64,000 nt of DNA, taken from the NCBI RefSeq assembly GCF_008632335.1, contig NZ_VWXX01000003.1:62001-126000 (forward strand). The letters run 5' to 3'. The first letter of the stretch is position 1. Each line of letters starts with the position of its first letter. A program made the translations under genes and the position numbers. This document shows, one piece after another, positions 28,633 to 37,906 of the stretch. The notes beneath the pieces were generated by a model that did not search any database, was not told where the DNA came from, and saw nothing but the letters and a program-made list of their open reading frames with translations. The DNA comes from Thiohalocapsa marina. GTDB lineage: Bacteria > Pseudomonadota > Gammaproteobacteria > Chromatiales > Chromatiaceae.

Positions 28633-30096
28633 ATGGGCGCCCCCGGCGCCACTGCCGCAGCAGGTCATGACCTGCCGGAACAGCCCGATGTCCTGGTCGT
28701 CGGCGGCGGCACGGCGGCGCTGTGTGCCGCCATTGCGGCGCGGCGGGGCGGGGCCGGGGTGTTGCTGCTGGAGCAGGCGCCACGCTGGCTGCGGGGCGGT
28801 AACACCCGGCATTCGCGCAATCTCCGGATCCGGCATGAGGTGCCGACGCCGTTGTCGCCGGGATGTTACGACCGCGATGAGTTCTGCGCCGATCTGCAGC
28901 GCGCCACCGGCGGCTCGGCAGATGCGGCCCTGGCCCGGCTGCTGGTGGAGCACTCGGCCCGGAGCACCGACTGGCTTGCGGCTGCCGGTGTGCAGTTCCA
29001 GCCGGTCGCGAGCGGGGTGCTGCCACGATCGCGCAAGACCGCCTTCCTGCTGGGTGGCGGCACCGCCATGCTGAACCGCCTTTATGCCGCCGCCGAGGCC
29101 CTTGGGGTGGACATCCGCTACAGCTGCGGTGTAACCGACCTGAAGCTGGAACGGGGCCGCCTGGCCTGGGTCGACTGCGCCAGCGCCAGCGCCAGCACCA
29201 GCACCAGCACCAGCACCAGAGCCAGCGAACGAACCAGGCTCCGGCCGCGCGCGGTGGTGGTCTGCTGCGGTGGCGCACAGGCAAACCGCGCCTGGCTGCG
29301 CTCCCGCTGGGGCGATGCCGCGGACGGCTTCATCAATCGCGGTACGCCCCATGCGACCGGCGAGGTGCTGCATTGCCTATTGCGCGATGGCGTCCGGGCG
29401 GCGGGGGATCCCGACGGGGCCTATCTGGTGGCGGTGGATGCCCGCTCGCCGGCGGATGACGGGGGGATCGTGACGCGGGTGCGCTGCATGCCGGCCGGGA
29501 TCGTCGTCGACGGCACGGGACGGCGCATCCATGACGAGGGCGGCGATACCGCCTCCACCCGTTATGCCCTCTGGGGGCGTCGGCTGGCGGACTGCCCGGG
29601 CCAGATCGCCCATGTCATCCTGGACGGGCAGGGGCTGCGCGGGGCGCCGCCGTCGCTGTATCCGCCGCTGCTGGCCGACGATGTCGACGCGCTGGCCGCG
29701 GCACTGTCGATCCCGCGGGCGGCCCTCGAGAAGACGCTGGCGGAGTACAATGCTGCCGTGCGTCCGCCGGCCGCGGGCGACGAGGACGTCGCCGGCTGGC
29801 ATACCGAGGGGCTGACGCCGCCAAAATCCCGGCATGCCCTGCCACTGACCGAGCCGCCCTTCGGCGCCTATCCCATGCGCCCGGGTATCACCTTTACCTA
29901 TCATGGGGTGGCCGTGGATGCCGACACCCGCGTCCGGCTGGAGGACGGCGGTGTGGTGGAGAATCTGTTCGCGGCCGGCATGATCATGGCGCCCAACCTC
30001 ATGCCCCGTGGGTATCTGTCGGGGCTGGCCATGTCCATCGGTGTCGTCTTCGGGCGCCTGGCCGGCGAGGAGGCGGCGCGGCATGTCGTCGGATGA
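28633..30096 (+). CDS. TcuA-like flavoprotein, probable flavin half of a split CobZ (precorrin-3B synthase)
   Basis: 487 residues. The FAD-binding start is DVLVVGGGTAALCAAIAARR; GGNTRHSRNLRI, GGAQANRAWL and GLAMSIGVVFGRLAGEEAA also fit fumarate-reductase-type flavoproteins of the tricarballylate dehydrogenase (TcuA) group. In Rhodobacter capsulatus a single protein, CobZ, fuses a TcuA-like and a TcuB-like part and makes precorrin-3B in place of CobG. Here the two parts are separate, overlap by 14 bases, sit inside the cob block, and no cobG is present, so the CobZ role is inferred. A low-complexity ASASTSTST stretch lies near residues 183-198. ATG 28633 is the best start; the ribosome binding site is weak. 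Confidence 0.8.
   Translation: MGAPGATAAAGHDLPEQPDVLVVGGGTAALCAAIAARRGGAGVLLLEQAPRWLRGGNTRHSRNLRIRHEVPTPLSPGCYDRDEFCADLQRATGGSADAALARLLVEHSARSTDWLAAAGVQFQPVASGVLPRSRKTAFLLGGGTAMLNRLYAAAEALGVDIRYSCGVTDLKLERGRLAWVDCASASASTSTSTSTRASERTRLRPRAVVVCCGGAQANRAWLRSRWGDAADGFINRGTPHATGEVLHCLLRDGVRAAGDPDGAYLVAVDARSPADDGGIVTRVRCMPAGIVVDGTGRRIHDEGGDTASTRYALWGRRLADCPGQIAHVILDGQGLRGAPPSLYPPLLADDVDALAAALSIPRAALEKTLAEYNAAVRPPAAGDEDVAGWHTEGLTPPKSRHALPLTEPPFGAYPMRPGITFTYHGVAVDADTRVRLEDGGVVENLFAAGMIMAPNLMPRGYLSGLAMSIGVVFGRLAGEEAARHVVG
29179..29226. repeat. 6-bp microsatellite inside the TcuA-like gene
   Basis: Eight consecutive hexamers of the form (G/A)CCAGC/A code for alternating Ala-Ser and Thr-Ser. Because the unit is 6 bp, changes in copy number keep the reading frame and would only alter linker length. 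Confidence 0.85.
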
Positions 30097-31219
30097 GTGC
30101 CTGCATGACACCCGGGCCGAGGCGCGCCGCGTGCTGGGCATCTGCAACGCCTGCGGCTACTGCAACGGCTTCTGCGACCTGTTCGAGGCGTCGAAGCGGC
30201 GTCCCGCCGCCACGGCGGTGGATCTGGAGCATCTGGCGCACCTCTGCCACGGCTGTCGCAACTGCCTGTATGCCTGTCAGTACGCGCCGCCGCATGCCTT
30301 CGGCGTGAATGTGCCGAAGACGCTGGCCCGCATGCGCCAGCGCAGCTATGTGGAACGGCTCTGGCCCGGGACCTGGTCCGGTTGGCTGGCCGCCGCCTTT
30401 CGCCACGGCGTGCTGACGGCGTCACTGGTCAGCGTCGGCGCTATCGGATTGCTGCTGTGGCTGGTCTGGATGAGCGTGCCGTCCGAGGTGCTGTTCAGCG
30501 CCCATTCCGGCGTTCAATCAGGGACCGGCGCCTTCTACCGGATCCTGCCCTGGTGGGGCATGGTGCTGATCGGGTTCTTGCCCCTGGGCTGGGCGATGCT
30601 GTCCATCGGCCTGAGCCTGCGCAGGTACTGGCGCGCCATCGCGCCCCCGGGGTCCGTATCATGGCGCGCGCTGGGGTCCGCGCTGCACGATGTGGTGGTG
30701 ATGCGCAATCTGCGTGGCGGCGGGCCCGGCTGCAATGACCTGGATGACCGCGCCTCGCATCTTCGCCGCCGCCTGCACCAGACCCTGCTGGTGGGGCTGC
30801 TGCTCAGTTTTGCCGCCACCCTGGCCGCCACCTTCCAGCATCATGTGCTTGGCTGGCAGGCACCTTATCCGTTGCTCAGCGCGCCGGTGCTGCTGGGCAC
30901 CTGTGGCGGCCTGGCCATGACCTGTGCGGTGGTCGGGCTGGCCCGGCTGAAACGCCGGGAGGACCGTAGCCCCACCGATGCCGAGGCCCGCAGCCTGGAT
31001 CTGGCCTTTCTGGGGCTGTTGTTCCTGGTCGCCGTCACCGGGCTGGTCCTGCTGGCCCTGCGCGCCACGCCGGCCATGGGGGTGCTGCTGGCGGTCCATC
31101 TCGGCACTGTGCTGGCCTTCTTTCTGCTGTTGCCCTACAGCAAGTTCGTGCATGCGGGTTATCGCTTGCTGTCCCTGCTGGCCGAGGCGCTGGAGCGTGC
31201 CGGGCGCCAGCAGGTGTGA
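30083..31219 (+). CDS. TcuB-like iron-sulfur/heme membrane protein, probable second half of split CobZ
   Basis: 378 residues. Two ferredoxin-like clusters are visible, CNACGYCNGFC and CHGCRNCLYAC, each able to hold a [4Fe-4S] centre. About six membrane segments follow, with histidines in RRLHQTLL, TFQHHVLGW, LLAVHLGTVL and FVHAGY that could bind b-type heme. This matches TcuB/CitB and the C-terminal part of R. capsulatus CobZ. It would pass electrons to or from the flavoprotein encoded just upstream during oxidation of precorrin-3A. ATG 30083 lies within the last codons of the TcuA-like gene, with GAGGAGGCGG before it, so translation is coupled. Confidence 0.82.
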   Translation: MSSDECLHDTRAEARRVLGICNACGYCNGFCDLFEASKRRPAATAVDLEHLAHLCHGCRNCLYACQYAPPHAFGVNVPKTLARMRQRSYVERLWPGTWSGWLAAAFRHGVLTASLVSVGAIGLLLWLVWMSVPSEVLFSAHSGVQSGTGAFYRILPWWGMVLIGFLPLGWAMLSIGLSLRRYWRAIAPPGSVSWRALGSALHDVVVMRNLRGGGPGCNDLDDRASHLRRRLHQTLLVGLLLSFAATLAATFQHHVLGWQAPYPLLSAPVLLGTCGGLAMTCAVVGLARLKRREDRSPTDAEARSLDLAFLGLLFLVAVTGLVLLALRATPAMGVLLAVHLGTVLAFFLLLPYSKFVHAGYRLLSLLAEALERAGRQQV

Positions 31220-31290
31220 TCCGTCACGGCGTCTCCGCAGCGCCGACACCCAACCCGCGAACAGCGAGATCTCGATTGCAACAGAACGCT

Positions 31291-32037
31291 ATGAACCGGA
31301 ACATCCTGATCCTTGGGGGTACCACGGAGGCCTACAGGCTGGCCGAGGCGCTGGCGCTGCGCGCCGGTCTGCGGGTGGTGACCTCGCTGGCGGGACGCAC
31401 CAGCCAGCCGCGCCTGCCGGCAGGGGAGTCGCGCATCGGTGGGTTTGGCGGCAGCGCGGGCCTGCGGGCCTATCTGCGCGAGCAGGGCATTCAGGGTGTC
31501 GTCGATGCCACCCATCCCTTCGCCGCCACCATGGGCTGGAACGCGCAGCGCGGGTGTGCCGCCGCGGGTGTGCCGCTGCTGCGGCTGGAGCGTCCGCCCT
31601 GGGTCGCGGCGCCGGAAGATCGCTGGGAATCGGTCGCGGACTGGGAGCAGGCCGTCGCGGCGCTGCGGTGCGGCGGCGCGCGCCGGGTCTTCCTGGCGGT
31701 GGGGCGCCAGGATCTGGGTCCCTTTGCCGCACTGGATGACACCTGGTTCCTGGTCCGCGCCGTGACGCCGCCGGATCCCATGCCGCCGTTGCATGCCTGC
31801 CGGTTGCTGCTGGCGCGGGGCCCGTTCGACCTGGAGGGCGAGCGCGCGCTGCTTCGTCATCACCGGATCGACGCGCTGGTCTGCAAGAACAGCGGCGGCG
31901 ATGCCACCCAGGCAAAACTGGTCGCGGCCCGTGAGTTGGGGGTTCGGGTGATCATGCGCCGGCGGCCGGAGCGTCCGGTGCTGCCGGCGGCGTCGTCGGT
32001 GGAGGCGGCGGTGGCCTGGGTCGAGGCGCTGCTTTGA
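31291..32037 (+). CDS. cobK: Precorrin-6A reductase
   Basis: 248 residues. CobK/CbiJ family: ILILGGTTEAYRLAEAL at the N-terminus, SLAGRTSQPRLP, RIGGFGG, DATHPFAATM, and VCKNSGGDATQAKLVAAREL near the end. It reduces precorrin-6A to precorrin-6B with NADPH. It follows the split cobZ genes after a 71-base gap, on the same strand, and converges with cobJ. The ATG 31291 start sets the dinucleotide motif right after the start. Confidence 0.95.
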   Translation: MNRNILILGGTTEAYRLAEALALRAGLRVVTSLAGRTSQPRLPAGESRIGGFGGSAGLRAYLREQGIQGVVDATHPFAATMGWNAQRGCAAAGVPLLRLERPPWVAAPEDRWESVADWEQAVAALRCGGARRVFLAVGRQDLGPFAALDDTWFLVRAVTPPDPMPPLHACRLLLARGPFDLEGERALLRHHRIDALVCKNSGGDATQAKLVAARELGVRVIMRRRPERPVLPAASSVEAAVAWVEALL

Positions 32038-32098
32038 CGGCGCTTGAGTCCGGCGCGCACACGACGGCACGCGTGGCGGATGGTTGAGCGTCCGGGGT

Positions 32099-33379
32099 TC
32101 AGGGGTGGGATCGGGGCGTCGGCGGTCGGTCGGGGTACCAGCGCGGCGTGTAGACCCAATCGCCGCCGTCCGCCCGCGGAAACCGGCGCGTCAGCGACGA
32201 GCCGACGATCACCAGGGTGCGCATGTCCACCTGCTCCGGGCGGACCTGCTCCAGGGTGGTCACGGTCACCTGTTCTGCGGGGCGGCCCACGTCCCGGCCG
32301 AGCACCACCGGGGTCGCCGGGGCACGGTAGCGCCGTAGCAGGTCGAGCGCGCGGGCCAGCTGCCATGGCCGGGCCCGGGAGCTGGGGTTGTACAGGGCGA
32401 TGACCAGGTCCGCCAGCGCCGCGTGCTGCAGGCGCTGTTCGATCCTTGCCCAGGGCTTGAGGTTGTCGGACAGCGACAGCACGCAGAAATCGTGGCCCAG
32501 CGGGGCGCCGATTCGCGCCGCGGTGGCCTGGGCGGCGGAGATTCCCGGCAGCACCACGAGCTCCACGGCCTTCCAGGCGGGCTCGCCGGAGCGGTCCAGG
32601 GCCTCCAGCACCGCCGTGGCCATGGCGAAGACGCCCGGATCGCCGGACGAGACCACGACCACGTGCCGGCCCTGGGCGGCCAGTTCGAAGGCCAGGCGGG
32701 CGCGATCCATCTCGACCCGGTTATCCGAGTCGAGGATGCGCTGGTCCGGCCGAAAGGGGCCGGCCATGTTCACATAGGTGGTGTATCCGACGATGTCCTG
32801 GGCGCGCGTGAGTTCGTCCCTGACCGCCGGGGCCATCAGCTCTGCGCACCCGGGGCCGAGGCCGATCACGGCAAGCCGTCCGGGCCGGGGCTGCGGCTGT
32901 GCCTGCGCCTTTTTGTGCGCCAGGCCTACCGGGGTCGTACCCAGTGCCTCGGCGATGCGGTGTGCCAGTGCATCGGCCTCGGGTCCGGTGCCGAGCAGCG
33001 GGATCACCGTTGCGCCATCCGGGGTGACCGCGATCACTGGCGCCGCTACTGGCGCGCTCTGGGCCGATGCGTCTGCCGTCGGCCGCAGGGCCATGGCCTG
33101 GGCCAGGCTGCGCACGATGGTCTCCACGGGGCCGATGACCACACAGGGGTGTGCCTCGCCCGGGGTGCCGGCCAAGATGTCTGCAAAGGTGCTGACCAGC
33201 GTCTCGGCCAATGTCTCGACCAGTGTCTCGGCCGATGTCTCTGCCGTCAACGGGCGGCCGAGCCGGGTGCCGGCAACGGGGTGCCCGTGCTCATGCAGGT
33301 GCGCTTGCAAGCGTCTGGCCAGGGCATGGCCGGCATCGTCTGCGACGATCTGCACGGGCAGGGTGTCCGGTGTTGCCAT
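32099..33379 (-). CDS. cobJ: Precorrin-3B C17-methyltransferase with a degenerate CbiG-like N-terminal domain
   Basis: 426 residues in two parts. From about residue 168 the SAM methylase fold begins: RLAVIGLGPGCAELMAPAV, VGYTTYVNMA, VVVVSSGDPGVFAMA, LPGISAAQATAARIGAPLGH and ALYNPSSRARPW, which identify the ring-contracting C17-methyltransferase. The first 165 residues resemble the N-terminal/central part of CbiG (VIAVTPDGATVIPLLGTGPE, ALAHRIAEALGTTPV), but the family LLGGHxxGAN motif has become LLGTGPEADA. CbiG hydrolase activity is not needed in the aerobic pathway, so this domain may be vestigial. The start overlaps the cobI stop as ATGA. A 24-base direct repeat lies in the N-terminal part. 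Confidence 0.92.
   Translation of the reverse strand: MATPDTLPVQIVADDAGHALARRLQAHLHEHGHPVAGTRLGRPLTAETSAETLVETLAETLVSTFADILAGTPGEAHPCVVIGPVETIVRSLAQAMALRPTADASAQSAPVAAPVIAVTPDGATVIPLLGTGPEADALAHRIAEALGTTPVGLAHKKAQAQPQPRPGRLAVIGLGPGCAELMAPAVRDELTRAQDIVGYTTYVNMAGPFRPDQRILDSDNRVEMDRARLAFELAAQGRHVVVVSSGDPGVFAMATAVLEALDRSGEPAWKAVELVVLPGISAAQATAARIGAPLGHDFCVLSLSDNLKPWARIEQRLQHAALADLVIALYNPSSRARPWQLARALDLLRRYRAPATPVVLGRDVGRPAEQVTVTTLEQVRPEQVDMRTLVIVGSSLTRRFPRADGGDWVYTPRWYPDRPPTPRSHP
33195..33242. repeat. 24-bp tandem duplication inside cobJ
   Basis: Two adjacent 24-base units (33195-33218 and 33219-33242) agree at 22 of 24 positions. They code for an ET-L-V/A-ET repeat in the degenerate CbiG-like domain and keep the reading frame. 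The region looks free to expand. Confidence 0.8.
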
Positions 33380-34107
33380 CAGCCTTGCCAGCGCTCGCCG
33401 GGGATCAGGATCATGGAGAAGTACGGCACACTGTCGGCTTCGATCTCCGCCAGCGCTCGCACCCGTTCGCCGGACATGGTCGCGCGTTCGACATAGAGCG
33501 CCCGGGTGTCGAGGCCGAGCTGTTTCAAGACCCGACGCACCTTCTCGAAATTGCTGCCGAGTTTCATGATCGCCGCGGCCTCCACGCCCGACAGCATCTC
33601 GGTCAGGGTGTCTTCCGGCAGCGTGCCGGCCAGGATCTGCAGGCGTTGGTCGCGGTAGACCAGCGGCGTGCGCAGCACCGCGGCGCTGGCCATCACCGAG
33701 CAGACCCCCGGCACCACCTCGGTGTCGAAGCGCTCCGCCAGGCGGTCGTGCAGGTACATGAAGGAGCCATAAAAGAACGGGTCTCCCTCGCACAGCACGG
33801 CGACGTCACGCCCGGCGTCCAGGTGCGCCGCGACGCGCTCGGCGGCATCGTCGTAAAAGGCGCGCATCACCCCCTCGTAGTCGTAGGGCGGCGCGGGTTT
33901 CTTGCCGGTGACCGGGTAGACCAGCGGCAGGCGGAGCTGATCCTTGTGCAGGTGCGGCCGGGCGCTGGTCAGCGCGTTGCCCTGCTTGCCCTTGCCGACA
34001 TAGTAGGCCACCACCGGGGCCGCGCGCAGACAGCGCAGGGCCTTCAGGGTGATGAGCTCGGGGTCGCCCGGTCCCACGCCCAGGCCATAGAGTCGTCCCT
34101 TGCCCAT
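33379..34107 (-). CDS. cobI: Precorrin-2 C20-methyltransferase
   Basis: 242 residues. SAM methylase fold with [55 protein letters not shown] and [15 protein letters not shown], the CobI/CbiL signature set. It methylates C20 of precorrin-2 to give precorrin-3A, the substrate for CobZ. It is the middle gene of cobH-cobI-cobJ: 5 bases after cobH and overlapping cobJ by one base. Length is normal. Confidence 0.95.
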   Translation of the reverse strand: MGKGRLYGLGVGPGDPELITLKALRCLRAAPVVAYYVGKGKQGNALTSARPHLHKDQLRLPLVYPVTGKKPAPPYDYEGVMRAFYDDAAERVAAHLDAGRDVAVLCEGDPFFYGSFMYLHDRLAERFDTEVVPGVCSVMASAAVLRTPLVYRDQRLQILAGTLPEDTLTEMLSGVEAAAIMKLGSNFEKVRRVLKQLGLDTRALYVERATMSGERVRALAEIEADSVPYFSMILIPGERWQG

Positions 34108-34112
34108 ATCGC

Positions 34113-34739
34113 TCAGGCGTCGCCCCGGCCAAGGGCATTCACGGCGGCGGCCGCCATGGCGCTGCCGCCGCGGCGCCCGCGCAGGGTGACGAAGGGCACG
34201 CCCCGGCTGTCCTCGGCAAGCGCCTGCTTCGACTCGACAGCACCGACGAAACCCACCGGAAAGCCCAGGATCAGGGCCGGTCTGGGCGCCCCGGCGTCAA
34301 GCATCTCGAGCAGGTGGAACAGGGCGGTGGGGGCGTTGCTGATGGCCACCAGGGCGCCGGCGAGCCGGGGGCGCCAGAGTTCCAGCGCGGCGGCCGTGCG
34401 GGTGTTGCCGATGCGGCGGGCGAGATCGGGCACGGCCGGATCCTGCAGGGTGCAGATGACCGGGTTGTCCGCGGGCAGCCGCGCGCGGGTGATACCCGAG
34501 GCCAGCATCTGGCTGTCGCACAGGATGGGGGCGCCCGCCTCCAGCGCGTCGCGGCCGGCCTGACCGGCACCGGGGGAGTAGGCCAGGTCGTCGATCACCT
34601 CGGGCATGCCGCAGGCGTGGATCACGCGGACCGCAAGCGCCTCCAGATCCGCCGGAATGGCGTCCAGGCGGGCCTCGGCGCGGATGATGGCGAAGGATTG
34701 ACGGTAGATCTCCTGTCCATCCCGGATGTAATCGATCAT
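34113..34739 (-). CDS. cobH: Precorrin-8X methylmutase
   Basis: 208 residues. It moves the methyl from C11 to C12 to yield hydrogenobyrinic acid. Family elements include [29 protein letters not shown] (catalytic His), [24 protein letters not shown] and [16 protein letters not shown], followed by [19 protein letters not shown]. It opens the minus-strand set cobH-cobI-cobJ, divergent from cobL across 178 bases. Confidence 0.96.
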   Translation of the reverse strand: MIDYIRDGQEIYRQSFAIIRAEARLDAIPADLEALAVRVIHACGMPEVIDDLAYSPGAGQAGRDALEAGAPILCDSQMLASGITRARLPADNPVICTLQDPAVPDLARRIGNTRTAAALELWRPRLAGALVAISNAPTALFHLLEMLDAGAPRPALILGFPVGFVGAVESKQALAEDSRGVPFVTLRGRRGGSAMAAAAVNALGRGDA

Positions 34740-34917
34740 TGAGGGTCTCGATGGCAGGACGCAACCCGCACGCCGCCGGGGCCCCAGGGTGTAGGGCAGG
34801 GTGTGGGGTGTGAATCGCTAAACCGACCAGTATAATTCCGAAACCTTTCGCCATCCACCTCTCACTCCCCATGCAGCCAGCAACCCCGAACATGTCGACT
34901 CACCAGGGGGTTCACGC
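34740..34917. promoter_or_regulatory. Divergent promoter region between cobH and cobL
   Basis: The 178-bp gap drives cobH-I-J leftward and cobL rightward. A TATAAT at 34831-34836 on the plus strand overlaps an ATTATAC on the minus strand; -35 boxes are not clear for either. No B12-box consensus is seen here. Confidence 0.35.
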
Positions 34918-36159
34918 ATGACCCGGGCGACCGACCGGCCCCGACAGGCCTGGCTCACCATCGTCGGCATCGGAGAGGACGGGCTGGCGGGCCTTGGTGA
35001 GACCGCCCGCCGCGCGATCACCGAGGCCCCTGTGCTGTTCGGCGGGGAGCGTCATCTGCGCCTGCTCCCGCCGAGCGCGACGCAGCGACGCGAGGCCTGG
35101 CCCAGTCCCTTTGCCGCCGCCTTCGACAGGCTGCTCGCGCATCGCGGCAGCCCGGTGTGCGTGCTCGCAAGTGGTGACCCGATGCTGTTCGGCATCGGCG
35201 GCAGCCTCGCGGAGCGTCTGCCCCCGGACGAGATGCGCATCCTGCCGGCGCCGTCGTCGATCTCGCTGGCGGCGGCGCGGATGGGCTGGGCGCTGCAGGA
35301 CGTTCGCGTCATCCCGGCCCACGGCCGGCCGCTGGAGCGGGTGAACCTCTATCTGGCGCCGAACGCGCGGCTGCTGGTGCTGTCGGCGGACGGCCGGACA
35401 CCGGCCCGGCTCGCCGCACTGCTCGATGCGCAGGGCTTCGGCGGTAGCCGGCTGACGGTCTTCGAGCGCCTGGGCGGACCCGCGGAACGGCGCCTGGACG
35501 GGCTTGCGTCCGACTGGGCCGCGCCGCAGCAGCCGTGCGCGGCGCTGAACCTGGTGGCGGTGGCCTGTCGGGCCGGTGCGTATGCCCGGCCCCTGTCGCG
35601 TCGCTGCGGGCTCGCGGACGACGCCTTTGCCCACGACGGCCAGTTGACCAAACGCGACATCCGCTCGGCGACCCTGGCCCGACTGGGGCCGCTGCCTGGG
35701 GAACTGTTGTGGGATGTGGGCGCCGGCTGCGGGTCCATCGGTATCGAGTGGATGCGGGCCGAGCGGGACTGTCGCGCCCTGGCCATCGAGCCGGATGCCG
35801 GCCGGCGGGCGCTCATCGAGCGCAACCGCGAAGCCCTGGGGGTGCCGGGTCTTGGCCTGGTGGCTGGACGCGCGCCCCAGGCGCTGGACGGTCTGGCGCC
35901 GCCGGATGCGGTGTTCATCGGCGGCGGCTTGACCGTTGACGGCGTCGCCGAGGCCTGCTGGCAGGCACTCAAGCCGGGCGGACGGCTGGTTGCCAATGCC
36001 GTCACGGTGCAGAGCGAGTCTTTCCTGGTCGGCTTGCGTGCGCGCATCGGCGGTGATCTGACCCGGATCTCGGTCGCCCATGCCGCTCCCCTCGGTCGCT
36101 TCGACGGCTGGCGCACCGCGATGCCGGTGACGATCTTGACCGCGATCAAACCAGACTAA
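34918..36159 (+). CDS. cobL: Precorrin-6Y C5,15-methyltransferase (decarboxylating)
   Basis: 413 residues, the fused CobL form. Residues about 12-215 are the tetrapyrrole methylase (CbiE-like) domain: [45 protein letters not shown] and [16 protein letters not shown]. Residues about 225-410 are the CbiT-like Rossmann methylase: [34 protein letters not shown] and [11 protein letters not shown]. It methylates C5 and C15 and decarboxylates the C12 acetate. Its TAA stop overlaps the TAG stop of cobB on the other strand by a 4-base CTAA. Confidence 0.95.
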   Translation: MTRATDRPRQAWLTIVGIGEDGLAGLGETARRAITEAPVLFGGERHLRLLPPSATQRREAWPSPFAAAFDRLLAHRGSPVCVLASGDPMLFGIGGSLAERLPPDEMRILPAPSSISLAAARMGWALQDVRVIPAHGRPLERVNLYLAPNARLLVLSADGRTPARLAALLDAQGFGGSRLTVFERLGGPAERRLDGLASDWAAPQQPCAALNLVAVACRAGAYARPLSRRCGLADDAFAHDGQLTKRDIRSATLARLGPLPGELLWDVGAGCGSIGIEWMRAERDCRALAIEPDAGRRALIERNREALGVPGLGLVAGRAPQALDGLAPPDAVFIGGGLTVDGVAEACWQALKPGGRLVANAVTVQSESFLVGLRARIGGDLTRISVAHAAPLGRFDGWRTAMPVTILTAIKPD

Positions 36160-37460
36160 TCCGGCACAAACAGCCCGGCGGCGGCCTCCGGCGCCGAGGG
36201 AAAGTACAGATGCAGGTAGCTGGCCCGCAGGGCCCCGTGGCGGTAGAAGGGCTCGCCGGCTCGGCTATCGTGCTGCCGGATGCCGTGGGCGAGCGGGGCC
36301 AGCGGCGTCTCCATGGTCGAATGATGGAAGCTGTGTCCGCGCAGACGGCCCTGGGGCGTGGCCAGGGCCTGCATGCCGAGTCCGGCCAGGCGTTGCTGCA
36401 TCTGCCCGCGTCCCGGCAGCAGACCGGCCATGGCGGCGACGTGACCGTCCTTGTCGGCGAGCTGGTCGAGCAGGTACAGCATGCCGCCGCATTCGGCGTA
36501 CAGGGGGCGGCCCGCGGCCAGATGCGCCCGCAGCGCGCGACGCATGCCCTGGTTGGCGGACAGCGCCGCGAGGTGCAGTTCCGGGTAGCCGCCGGGGAGG
36601 TAGATAGCGTCCGCCTCCACGCCCTGATCCGCCAGCGGCGAGAAGAAGTCCAGCTCGGCCCCCATCGCGCTCAGCAGTCGCAGATTGTCGGCATAGAGGA
36701 ACGAGAAGGCGGCATCCCGCGCCACCGCAATGCGCCGACCGGCCAGCCGCGGCGGCAGTGGCGCGCTCGGCAGCGGCGCCGCGAAGGCCACCGGCGCCGG
36801 CAACCGGCCCAGGGCGGTGTCGGCGACGGGCTCCGCCGCGGCGTCCAGCCGTTGCTCCAGGTCCGCAATCTCCCCGGCCTGGACCAGCCCCAGATGCCGG
36901 CTCGGCAAGGCGGCGTCCGTCTGGCGTGGCAGGGCGCCCAGCCAGGGCACCGACGCCGGCATGCCTGCCCGGATCATCGCCTCATGGCGGGGGCTCGCGA
37001 CCCGGTTTGCCAGCACCCCGGCAAAGGCCAGACCCGGCCGGTAACCCGCCAGCCCCAGGGCGAGCGCGCCGAAGGTCTGGCCCATGCCGCGCGCATCGAT
37101 CAGGGCGGCCACCGGGACGCCGAAGGTCTCCGCCAGGTCGGCTCCGGACGGGCTGCCGTCGAACAGTCCCATCGCGCCCTCGATCAGGATCAGATCGGCC
37201 TCGCCGGCGGCGGCGTGGAGCTTGCGCCGGCAGTCATCCTCGCCGACCATCCACAGATCCAGCGGGTCCACTGGCGCGCCGCTTGCGCGCTCCAGGATCA
37301 TCGGGTCGAGAAAGTCCGGTCCCGTCTTGAACACCCGCACACGCCGGCCCTGCCGGCGGTGATGCCGCGCCAGGGCCGCCACCAGCGTAGTCTTGCCCTG
37401 GCCCGACGAACAGGCGCTCAGGAACAGGGCGGGACATTGAGGCGTTGCAGGAGTCGACAT
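36156..37460 (-). CDS. cobB: Cobyrinate / hydrogenobyrinate a,c-diamide synthase
   Basis: 434 residues. The N-terminal dethiobiotin-synthetase-like ATPase shows [20 protein letters not shown] (P-loop) and [17 protein letters not shown]; the C-terminal class I glutamine amidotransferase shows PGGYPELH and the catalytic Cys in [12 protein letters not shown], with HSFHHST near the end. It amidates side chains a and c using glutamine and ATP; given CobF, CobK and CobL nearby, hydrogenobyrinic acid is the likely substrate. It is divergent from cobE by only 34 bases and converges with cobL. Confidence 0.94.
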   Translation of the reverse strand: MSTPATPQCPALFLSACSSGQGKTTLVAALARHHRRQGRRVRVFKTGPDFLDPMILERASGAPVDPLDLWMVGEDDCRRKLHAAAGEADLILIEGAMGLFDGSPSGADLAETFGVPVAALIDARGMGQTFGALALGLAGYRPGLAFAGVLANRVASPRHEAMIRAGMPASVPWLGALPRQTDAALPSRHLGLVQAGEIADLEQRLDAAAEPVADTALGRLPAPVAFAAPLPSAPLPPRLAGRRIAVARDAAFSFLYADNLRLLSAMGAELDFFSPLADQGVEADAIYLPGGYPELHLAALSANQGMRRALRAHLAAGRPLYAECGGMLYLLDQLADKDGHVAAMAGLLPGRGQMQQRLAGLGMQALATPQGRLRGHSFHHSTMETPLAPLAHGIRQHDSRAGEPFYRHGALRASYLHLYFPSAPEAAAGLFVPD

Positions 37461-37494
37461 CGTTCGTAGTCAAAGGCCGTCAGTTTTTGGTCAT

Positions 37495-37896
37495 ATGAAC
37501 AACACCACAGCGATCGCGCTGGGGCTGGGCTGCCGGCGCGGCGTTTCCCTGGCCGATCTGGAGCAGGCCGTGGACGCGGCCTTGCGGCCGCTGGGCCAGG
37601 TCCGCGTGTGCCGGCTCGCCAGCCATTGCCGCAAGGCCGATGAACCGGCGTTGCTGGCGCTGGCCCGGGCTCGCGGCTGGCCGTTGCAGTTCTTCCCGGA
37701 AGAGGCCCTGGCCGCTGTCGCGGTACCCACGGCCTCCGCGCGCGTGGCGCGTGTCATCGGCACGCCGAGCGTCGCCGAGGCCGCCGCGCTGCTCGCCGCC
37801 GGCGGCGGGGAACTGTTGCTGCCCCGGTGCGTTTGGCGCGGCGCCGACGGCAAGGCCGTCACGGTGGCGGCGGCGGTCATGGGCGACGGCCCCTGA
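37495..37896 (+). CDS. cobE: CobE / CbiG C-terminal domain protein
   Basis: 133 residues. It matches the stand-alone CbiG C-terminal domain found in aerobic pathways as CobE: IALGLGCRRGVSLADLEQAV at the start, LASHCRKADEPALLALARAR, QFFPEEALAAV and IGTPSVAEAAALLAAGG. CobE is needed for cobalamin synthesis in Pseudomonas and binds corrin intermediates, but its chemistry is not settled. A degenerate CbiG N-terminal half occurs separately, fused to CobJ. It starts 34 bases from divergent cobB, leaving little room for two promoters, and its stop is 10 bases from the btuD stop. Confidence 0.9.
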   Translation: MNNTTAIALGLGCRRGVSLADLEQAVDAALRPLGQVRVCRLASHCRKADEPALLALARARGWPLQFFPEEALAAVAVPTASARVARVIGTPSVAEAAALLAAGGGELLLPRCVWRGADGKAVTVAAAVMGDGP

Positions 37897-37906
37897 ATCG
37901 GCCCAC

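Noticed and set aside
28405-28640. A complete cobalamin riboswitch upstream of cobM
   Set aside because: Only the B12-box-like 11-mer is present. The central conserved core and the usual stems could not be recognised, so it is reported only as a candidate.
28633-31219. Tricarballylate utilisation operon (tcuAB)
   Set aside because: No tcuC transporter or tcuR regulator is nearby, and the genes sit inside the cob block where CobG/CobZ is otherwise missing. The CobZ role fits better.
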